From a bacterium (GTDB lineage Bacteria; Patescibacteriota; Patescibacteriia; UBA9934; GWF2-40-263), in assembly GCA_020052445.1 (NCBI GenBank), contig JAGVPA010000076.1, positions 1 through 36,775 on the forward strand: a DNA stretch of 36,775 nucleotides, in the 5' to 3' direction. Under the pieces are notes generated by a model. That model was not told the origin of the DNA, did no database searches, and saw only the letters and a program-made list of their open reading frames with translations. A program made the position numbers and the translations under genes. Every line of letters begins with the position of its first letter. The first letter of the stretch is position 1. Below are positions 32,421 to 36,775 of the stretch, in pieces.

Positions 32421-32474
32421 GTCAAAGAATATAATTTCTCGATTCTTCGAGTCCTCTCATAATCTTTAGACAAC

Positions 32475-32625
32475 TGTAATTTTATTAAGTTATGGTCGAA
32501 GACCGTGAGCGAGTGGGAGGGTGGAAGAAACCGTGAGCTCTTCGAACGGTTATTATTTTATTAATGTTATGGCCTGCCATGAGCGGTGAGGGTAGAGGAA
32601 ACTGTGAGCCCCTCGAGAGGCCTCG
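32475..32625. repeat. Two diverged tandem units downstream of ssrA
   Basis: Two units of about 75 bases. Each begins TTTTATTAA-TTATGG and later shares TGAGCG, GAGGGT, GAAAC and GTGAGC blocks, with substitutions between. No ORF is supported. They follow the tmRNA and precede the terminator on its transcript. Confidence 0.6.
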
Positions 32626-32629
32626 GGAC

Positions 32630-32667
32630 ATTCGACTACAGCGGTAACAATACAGCTGTAGTCGAAT
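32630..32667 (-). other. 13-bp hairpin immediately after the tmRNA 3' end
   Basis: Perfect arms GCTGTAGTCGAAT and ATTCGACTACAGC around 12 nt. The arm begins at the last base of the tmRNA CCA, so it is a likely 3' processing guard. There is no T-tract. Confidence 0.7.
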
Positions 32668-33077
32668 GGTGGAACTGGAGGGAATTGAACCCTCGTCTGG
32701 TGAGCGCAATCCGAATGGTTCTTCAAGCGTAGTCTTGCTTGGGATATGCCTGAGTTGCAATCGAAGCAAGACAAAACTTGCAACACAGCGCCGGTCGCCT
32801 TTTCTTAGTATTCAGAGATCGGATACCTGAACACCCAGTCTGAAGAAATAACACCCCTATTTCCCGTATCAGACGTCGGGGAGAGGGATGGGTCGGCTTA
32901 AAAAATTAAGCAACGACCGCTACAAAGCTAGGAACCGCGAACGCTTTCGCGAAGGCAGTCTTAACTTCTGAGAAGAGATTGGCATTTACTTCTCTAGCAC
33001 CCAGGATTAACGAGGTAAGGTACGTCCTCGGCTTGCACATTCGGACAGCAGGCTCCCATCGATCCCGATCAGTCCCC
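32667..33077 (-). ncRNA. ssrA: tmRNA (transfer-messenger RNA)
   Basis: Rescues stalled ribosomes together with SmpB and adds a degradation tag. The 3' end encodes a T-arm GAGGG-TTCAATT-CCCTC and an acceptor strand CAGTTCC followed by ACCA (CCA encoded). The 5' end GGGACTG pairs with this strand, with one G-U pair, giving about 411 nt. The tag frame (32906-32983) follows a probable resume codon GCC after TAAAT and encodes about 25 residues ending VAVVA. It sits just below smpB, as in many bacteria. The 5' end was placed by pairing, so it could be off by a base. Confidence 0.93.
32906..32983 (-). other. tmRNA tag reading frame
   Basis: The tag begins Ala-Asn-Leu-Phe and ends in VAVVA, then TAA (32906-32908). 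The resume codon is taken as GCC because the preceding TAAAT resembles the known -5 context and gives an Ala-Asn start as in other tags. It contains an internal hairpin CGCGAA-AGCG-TTCGCG. Confidence 0.7.
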
Positions 33078-33127
33078 TTATATCTTCCCTTTAAAAGGAA
33101 AGAGACGAGGCGAGTGATTGGGTGGTT

Positions 33128-33237
33128 CCCCCACCCCAGCCCTCCCCCACCGCGGCGGTGAAGGAGGGAGATTAAATTTTTAAAAAAGTGATCTTCCTCC
33201 CTCATCGCCACGATGGGGGAGGATAAGAGGAGAGGGA
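33128..33237. repeat. Family A palindromic repeat, copy 4
   Basis: It lies between ssrA and smpB, within the 33078-33289 gap. Arms CCCACCCCAGCCCTCCCCC and GGGGGAGGATAAGAGGAGAG. No ssrA promoter is obvious in the gap. Confidence 0.85.
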
Positions 33238-33289
33238 CAAACAAAGTCTTCCAAAATTCAATAATTCGAAAATTCAATAATTTCCACCA

Positions 33290-33733
33290 CTACTCCAACA
33301 TCTTCTCCCGAATCTGTCGATCAATGTCGCGTTTTTTAATGACTGCCCGTTTTTCGTACTGCTTTTTTCCACGAGCTAGAGCAAAAGAAACCTTTACTAG
33401 ATTCCGATTAAGATACACCCTAATTGGCACTAAAGTCAAGCCTTGGGTATTCAATTTGCCAACCAATTTATTAATATCACGACGACGAATAAGTATTTTG
33501 CGATTACGATAAGAATCGTATGAATCCTGCGGACCGGCTGGTTCGTAACGAGAGATTAAAGCATTCTTAAGCCAGATCTCGTTATCACGAAACATAATGA
33601 AAGCCCCCTTAAGCTGAACATGCCCAGCCTTAGCTGCCTTAACCTCAGCTCCGGTTAACACAAGCCCGCCTTCAAAAGTTTCAAGAAGGTCGTAATCATA
33701 TTCCGCTCGCTTATTGATGGCTAAGCTTTCCAT
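33290..33733 (-). CDS. smpB: SsrA-binding protein SmpB
   Basis: Binds tmRNA and places it in the stalled ribosome. 147 residues, complete. Signatures: LAINKRAEYDYDLLETFEGGLVL-type N terminus, GAEVKAAKAGHVQLKGAF, and RKILIRRRDINKLVGKL then LVPIRVYLN and the C-terminal basic tail. The ATG lies 10 nt below the -10 box of an extended promoter, so the mRNA is almost leaderless. The gene is next to ssrA, forming a partner pair, although the two are separated by a repeat. Confidence 0.97.
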   Translation of the reverse strand: MESLAINKRAEYDYDLLETFEGGLVLTGAEVKAAKAGHVQLKGAFIMFRDNEIWLKNALISRYEPAGPQDSYDSYRNRKILIRRRDINKLVGKLNTQGLTLVPIRVYLNRNLVKVSFALARGKKQYEKRAVIKKRDIDRQIREKMLE

Positions 33734-33743
33734 AACTGGGGTT

Positions 33744-33752
33744 AGTATAACA
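33744..33752 (-). promoter_or_regulatory. smpB promoter (extended -10)
   Basis: TGTTATACT on the minus strand (-10 at 33744-33749). The start codon is 10 nt below, leaving a leader of only a few bases. Confidence 0.6.
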
Positions 33753-33823
33753 TATTGTTGGTTTGGAGGGGAAAGGGGAAAGGGGAAAGGGGACGGGGAT
33801 GGAAGCCCGATTCTCTCAATCCG

Positions 33824-33970
33824 TCATCCCGAGCCAGAGAGGGATCTCGCCACGTTACCCCCCACCCCCGCCCTCCCCCGCTGCGGCATCGAGGGAGGGA
33901 GAACAAATTTTTGTAAAAAATAAATCTTCCTCCCTCATCGCCGCGATGGGGGAGGATAAGAGGAGAGGGA
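33824..33970. repeat. Composite family B plus family A repeat
   Basis: A reverse family B end (GTCATCCCGAGCC) abuts a family A copy (33858-33970), mirroring the A-B composites at 1-201 and 803-962. Confidence 0.8.
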
Positions 33971-34004
33971 ATTTACCCGCAACCCCTCCAACCACACCAA
34001 CCGC

Positions 34005-34033
34005 TTGTTTTTTACTGAAGAGTTCGCTATAAT
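34005..34033 (+). promoter_or_regulatory. infC promoter
   Basis: TTGTTT (34005-34010), a 17-nt spacer, then a perfect TATAAT (34028-34033). The leader is about 90 nt and T-rich. Confidence 0.75.
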
Positions 34034-34131
34034 CTCACTGCTTAAACAACTCATAATCCATAAACCAAAAAAAATCCTAACTTCCTATTTTTTGGAATTT
34101 GGAATTTGGATTTTGATATTTCTCACAAGCT

Positions 34132-34683
34132 ATGCGTATCCACCGTCATCGAGTTCGAAAACCTAAATTTGATATTCCGGAATACAAAACCAATCGGGAG
34201 ATTACCGCTCCCGAGCTTAGAGTTGTCGACGAAAACGATGTTTCTCTTGGTGTTATAAGTACGGCTGAGGCTATTCGCATTGCCGAAGAGCGTGGTTTTG
34301 ATTTGGTCGAAGTTTCGCCAAAAGCCGAACCTCCGGTGGCCAAAATTCTGGATCACGGCCAATTTCGTTATCAAAAGGAAAAAGAAGTCCGAAAACAAAA
34401 AGTTCAATCCCACGAAGTTGATATTAAAGGTGTCCGTCTTTCTGTCCGAATTGGTGAGCACGACCTGACTATTCGCAAAGCTCAAGCCAAAAAATTCTTG
34501 GAACGTGGGGATAAGATTCGCCCAGAAATCGTCCTCCGAGGCCGTGAAAAAGCCCATGCCTACTTGGCCGAGGAGATTATTACCAATTTTATTAAGGCTT
34601 TAGAAGAATACTTCCCTTTGCGCGTTGAACAACCAATCAACAAGCAAGGTGGCCGTATTACCGCCATCGTCGCTCGCGGCTAA
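34132..34683 (+). CDS. infC: Translation initiation factor IF-3
   Basis: 183 residues. Keeps 30S subunits free and checks the start codon. The N-terminal domain begins after a short basic stretch (YKTNREITAPELRVVDEN) and the C-terminal domain contains KGVRLSVRIGEHDLTIRKAQ. The ending is complete (GGRITAIVARG). The start is ATG, not the rare AUU start used for autoregulation in some bacteria, so that control is absent here. First of the infC-rpmI-rplT cluster. Confidence 0.98.
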   Translation: MRIHRHRVRKPKFDIPEYKTNREITAPELRVVDENDVSLGVISTAEAIRIAEERGFDLVEVSPKAEPPVAKILDHGQFRYQKEKEVRKQKVQSHEVDIKGVRLSVRIGEHDLTIRKAQAKKFLERGDKIRPEIVLRGREKAHAYLAEEIITNFIKALEEYFPLRVEQPINKQGGRITAIVARG

Positions 34684-34686
34684 AGG

Positions 34687-34809
34687 AAGGACTTCTTAAT
34701 TCGGTGCATAACTTCGTCAAGTCCTACGTTTTTCGCTCAACGTATGTCGCATACGTCTCGCGAAAAGCCTCGGTCTTTCCTCGTTCTGCACCCAAATTAG
34801 AAAGTCCTA
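34687..34809. repeat. Imperfect inverted repeat between infC and rpmI
   Basis: Arms AGGACTTCTTAATTCGGTGC and GCACCCAAATTAGAAAGTCCT around a core with CGTATG-TCG-CATACG. It ends 3 nt before the rpmI -35 box. Confidence 0.75.
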
Positions 34810-34811
34810 AA

Positions 34812-34840
34812 TTGACAATAATTAGTGCTTTCGCTATACT
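34812..34840 (+). promoter_or_regulatory. rpmI promoter
   Basis: Consensus TTGACA (34812-34817), a 17-nt spacer, then TATACT (34835-34840). The start codon follows after about 26 nt. Confidence 0.85.
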
Positions 34841-34866
34841 CGGAGCACTTTTGTTTTGAAAATATT

Positions 34867-35070
34867 ATGAAGTGTAAGACCCATAAAGCGCTAGCTAAAC
34901 GCGTGCGCGTCACCAAATCTGGCAAAGTAACCAAGCGCTACTGTGGCCAAAACCATTTCAATTCCCGCGATCCAGGCAAAATCACCCGCAAAAAGCGTCG
35001 TGACACGGCCATGGCCCGAACCCACAACAAAGCCTTCCAAACCCTTTTGCCATACTCGAAAATTAAATAA
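34867..35070 (+). CDS. rpmI: Large ribosomal subunit protein bL35
   Basis: 67 residues from the ATG at 34867 (MKCKTHKALAKRVRVTKSGK). The family features KTHKALAKR, KVTKRYCGQNHF and KRRDTAMARTH are present; strongly basic. An upstream in-frame start would place coding sequence across the promoter and is rejected. Has its own promoter, unlike the usual co-transcription with infC, and lies between two palindromic repeats. Confidence 0.97.
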   Translation: MKCKTHKALAKRVRVTKSGKVTKRYCGQNHFNSRDPGKITRKKRRDTAMARTHNKAFQTLLPYSKIK

Positions 35071-35080
35071 TTACTGCTGT

Positions 35081-35182
35081 TGTATACGAATCTACGAATT
35101 TGGCTACAAAACTACAAATTTGGTTGGCAATCAAATTTGTAGCATTCGTAGATTGGTAGCAAAATTCGTAGATTTGTATACA
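35081..35182. repeat. Inverted repeat between rpmI and rplT
   Basis: Arms TGTATACGAATCTACGAATT and AATTCGTAGATTTGTATACA with an inner pair of ACAAATTTGGTTG-type arms. No ORF. Confidence 0.8.
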
Positions 35183-35199
35183 CTTTGAGCCCAACTTAT

Positions 35200-35577
35200 A
35201 TGCCAAGAGTCAAACGCGGTACCCAACATGTAAAACGCCGCAAAAATTTACTTAAAAAAACTAAAGGCTACAAATGGGGCCGCAAATCCAAAATTAAAGT
35301 CGCCAGAATTGCCTCCATTAAAGCCGGTGCCTACGCTTACCGCGATCGCCGCAACAAAAAGCGCGAATTCAAAAAGCTCTGGCAAATCAGAATCAACGCC
35401 GCGGTGCGTGAAGAAGGCTTAAGCTACAGCCGTTTCATGGACATGCTAAAAAAAGCCGGAGTAGAACTGGATCGCAAAATTCTGTCCCAAATTGCCATGA
35501 ATTACCCAACAGTTTTCAAAAAACTCCTAGCCGAAGTCAGCAAAACCGCCGAAAAAGCCAAAAAAACCAAAGAATAA
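35200..35577 (+). CDS. rplT: Large ribosomal subunit protein bL20
   Basis: 125 residues from the ATG at 35200 (MPRVKRGTQHVKRRKNLLKK). An rRNA-binding assembly protein, highly basic. Signatures: GYKWGRKSKIKVA, AYAYRDRRNKKREFKKLWQIRI and LSYSRFMDMLKKAGVELDRK. Complete, with a Lys-rich tail. A TTG 15 bases upstream would extend it but has no support. Ends before a strong terminator. Confidence 0.98.
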   Translation: MPRVKRGTQHVKRRKNLLKKTKGYKWGRKSKIKVARIASIKAGAYAYRDRRNKKREFKKLWQIRINAAVREEGLSYSRFMDMLKKAGVELDRKILSQIAMNYPTVFKKLLAEVSKTAEKAKKTKE

Positions 35578-35588
35578 ACCAAAAATTC

Positions 35589-35622
35589 AAAAAACCATTG
35601 GACTCCAGTCCAATGGTTTTTT
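35589..35622 (+). terminator. Terminator of infC-rpmI-rplT
   Basis: AAAAAACCATTGGAC-TCCA-GTCCAATGGTTTTTT, a perfect stem followed by Ts, 11 nt below the rplT stop. Confidence 0.92.
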
Positions 35623-35627
35623 AGTTA

Positions 35628-35805
35628 AGTCCTCACCCCCGGCACCCCTCTCCTAATAGGAGAGGGGTTTGGCTTCGGTTTGGATTGGATCGGATTGGTT
35701 GGGTGTGTGGAAAAATATCAAACAGAAGAGCAAGAACCCGACTCCCTAATCACCAACCCAACCGATCCCCTCTCCTGCCAGGAGAGGGGGCCTGGGGTGA
35801 GGACC
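35628..35805. repeat. Pair of family D repeats in opposite orientation
   Basis: CCTCACCCCCGGCACCCCTC opens the left unit and GGGGGCCTGGGGTGAGG closes the right one; both carry CCCCTCTCCT and AGGAGAGGGG arms. The unit matches the copy embedded in the helicase gene. The remaining bases to 35892 are C/A-rich with no ORF. Confidence 0.8.
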
Positions 35806-35892
35806 GATCCAAAACCACCCCAAAAACCCCCCAAAATAACGCCCTTTAATGCCCATTAGTGCCCTCCAACGCCCCAATCCACCATCACCCCC

Positions 35893-35921
35893 TTGACAAA
35901 AATTCAAAAACCTGATACATT
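35893..35921 (+). promoter_or_regulatory. Promoter of GC-rich unit IV
   Basis: TTGACA (35893-35898), a 17-nt spacer, then TACATT (35916-35921). The predicted start is near 35928, giving a leader of about 190 nt. Confidence 0.7.
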
Positions 35922-35926
35922 ATAGC

Positions 35927-35957
35927 GTCACATTAGACCGCCATGGGGCGGAGTGAC
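35927..35957 (+). promoter_or_regulatory. 5'-terminal hairpin of unit IV leader
   Basis: GTCAC outer arm, an inner CCGCC-ATGG-GGCGG stem, then A-GTGAC. It starts at the predicted transcript 5' end, a place where hairpins protect mRNA in other bacteria. Confidence 0.55.
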
Positions 35958-36116
35958 CTGCGAAGGCTTAGCCCTGAAAAGCAAGTATTGCCTGCAGTTC
36001 GTTTCGTCCTACATGTTCCAAACCGAAACGGATCGTAAAGGTTGTGTCTGGAAAAAGGCACGTGAACCTACGGTTCGTTTCATCGATAGAGCAACGTCAG
36101 AATGAGGAATACGAGA

Positions 36117-36775
36117 ATGCGCAAACGCCCGATCAAGCCCTGTACTCCATTCATCACGATCCCTGGTGGATACCTGGTGGCCGACGACGAACGTGTCCAA
36201 ACCATCATCGTCCGTGGCGTTCATGCCACGGGCAAGGGTAGCACCCTGGATTGGGAATTCCGGGATCTCTACGGCGTGACCCCCCTGAAAGGGACGACCG
36301 AGGCCAGGAGCATCCCCCGCAAGAACAAGAGCGGCCAGGTGATCCTCGATCCCGAAGGAAACGTGGTCTTCGACTACGTCTTCAAGATCAAGGCCGTGTT
36401 CGCCGACCACGACGATGGGAACCTCGTCATCTCGTACGTCGACTCCAACGGAGAACTCACCGAAAAGGAACTCCCCGTTGATGTCCTGGACGAGATGCCG
36501 ACCCCCGTGGTCGCCGTCGACACCGAAGCCGCCGCCCGCCGTGCCGAAGCCGCCCGAGTCGAGGCCGAGGAAGCTGAGCGTCGGGAGGAAGAGGAGAACC
36601 GCCGTCAGGACGAAGAGAACGCCCGTCGGGCCGAAGCGGACCGCAAGGCCCGCAGGTTCCCCTGGATCGTCGGAAGTGCCGTCGCGGCCGCCCTCGGTGT
36701 CTTGACCCTGGGCATCGCCCTGGCCACCTGCGGCGGCGATGACAAGACCGCCTCGGTGCCCAGATCGGAAGAGCG
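36117..36775 (+). CDS. Truncated membrane protein with coiled coil, GC-rich unit IV
   Basis: Partial: the frame is open to the contig end, with 215 codons up to 36761 and adapter bases after that. GAGG lies 9 nt upstream of the ATG. The protein begins MRKRPIKPCTPFITIPGGYL, with a mixed strand-rich part (about 20-125: TLDWEFRDLYGV, GNVVFDYVFKIKAVF, LVISYVD), then an Ala/Glu/Arg-rich coiled coil (about 137-180), a membrane segment (about 182-204) and a GGDDK-containing start of an outer part. Codons are C/G-ending. A cytoplasmic domain linked by a coiled coil to a single membrane span suggests a sensor or anchored scaffold, but no family is recognised. Confidence 0.7.
   Translation, partial: MRKRPIKPCTPFITIPGGYLVADDERVQTIIVRGVHATGKGSTLDWEFRDLYGVTPLKGTTEARSIPRKNKSGQVILDPEGNVVFDYVFKIKAVFADHDDGNLVISYVDSNGELTEKELPVDVLDEMPTPVVAVDTEAAARRAEAARVEAEEAERREEEENRRQDEENARRAEADRKARRFPWIVGSAVAAALGVLTLGIALATCGGDDKTASVPRSEE
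36762..36775. other. Sequencing adapter remnant at contig end
   Basis: The last 14 bases are AGATCGGAAGAGCG, the start of the common Illumina TruSeq adapter. They are not genomic and should be trimmed. Confidence 0.9.

Noticed and set aside
32667-32720. A tRNA-like end (T-arm and CCA)
   Set aside because: It is the 3' half of the tmRNA; the matching acceptor strand lies about 400 bases away and no anticodon arm is present.
34132-34134. Rare AUU start of infC
   Set aside because: The first codon of the conserved protein is ATG.
36009-36410. 133-residue minus-strand ORF at the right end
   Set aside because: It is antisense to the partial GC-rich gene, which has a promoter, SD and protein-like domains; GC-rich DNA often gives such shadow frames.
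36251-36705. Plus-strand ORFs in other frames of unit IV (36251-36481, 36415-36705)
   Set aside because: Low-complexity Arg/Pro/Ser translations that overlap the frame starting at 36117; no SD.
1-36775. CRISPR arrays
   Set aside because: Repeats are palindromic, dispersed and of differing length, with no regular spacers or cas genes.
1-36775. Alternative genetic code (TGA as glycine, as in some CPR)
   Set aside because: All conserved proteins are full length with TGA read as stop, and no in-frame TGA is needed.

Overview
The window looks like one end of a metagenome-assembled contig from a Candidate Phyla Radiation (Patescibacteria) bacterium, most likely of the Parcubacteria group. This rests on compact AT-leaning housekeeping genes, house-style families (DUF2207, RskA-like anchored protein, PerM/AI-2E, HtrA-like and NYN proteins), very many palindromic intergenic repeats, and AT-rich start regions without Shine-Dalgarno (SD) sites. 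The standard genetic code fits: TGA is used as a stop and every housekeeping frame is intact. No 16S rRNA or tRNA is present, so the phylum is inferred. The last 14 bases match the start of the Illumina TruSeq adapter, and the first 127 bases are a repeat copy, so both ends are assembly ends.

Layout: 1-3230 holds repeats, an RskA-like anchored protein and a UvrD/PcrA helicase. 3271-4735 is a GC-rich insert with a secreted protein and a tiny ORF. 4788-8633 carries DUF2207, mltG and a mannose-1-phosphate guanylyltransferase. 8692-10305 carries a nucleotidyltransferase and an NYN protein, each behind a similar leader hairpin, with a candidate small RNA between them. 10603-14930 carries PAP2, gpmI, a hypothetical gene and eno. 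15037-19676 is a type III restriction-modification operon with an extra HEPN-like gene. 19711-23506 carries pgk, a metallophosphoesterase, a membrane protein and gap, so four lower-glycolysis genes flank the restriction island. 24088-25566 is rpsB-tsf. 26424-32255 holds a 2H phosphoesterase, a Wzz-like protein, a protease-dead HtrA-like protein, membrane proteins and a PerM permease. 32667-33733 is smpB-ssrA. 34132-35577 is infC-rpmI-rplT. 36117 to the end is a truncated GC-rich gene.

The most unusual signal is a set of four GC-rich transcription units (3271-4735, 23547-24039, 25716-26235, 35893-end) between housekeeping genes. Each has its own TTGAC(N)-N17-TA promoter, usually a hairpin at the predicted transcription start, an SD site (which the housekeeping genes lack) and C/G-ending codons; the three complete units end in a hairpin terminator. 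None of their products is recognisable. Two are divergent from gap and rpsB with overlapping promoters. Other points of note are the HEPN-like third gene of the type III system, the small RNA and paired leader elements near 9.5-10.4 kb, in-frame repeat insertions in the helicase and manC genes, an HtrA homologue lacking its catalytic triad, and a tmRNA with an unusually long tag frame.
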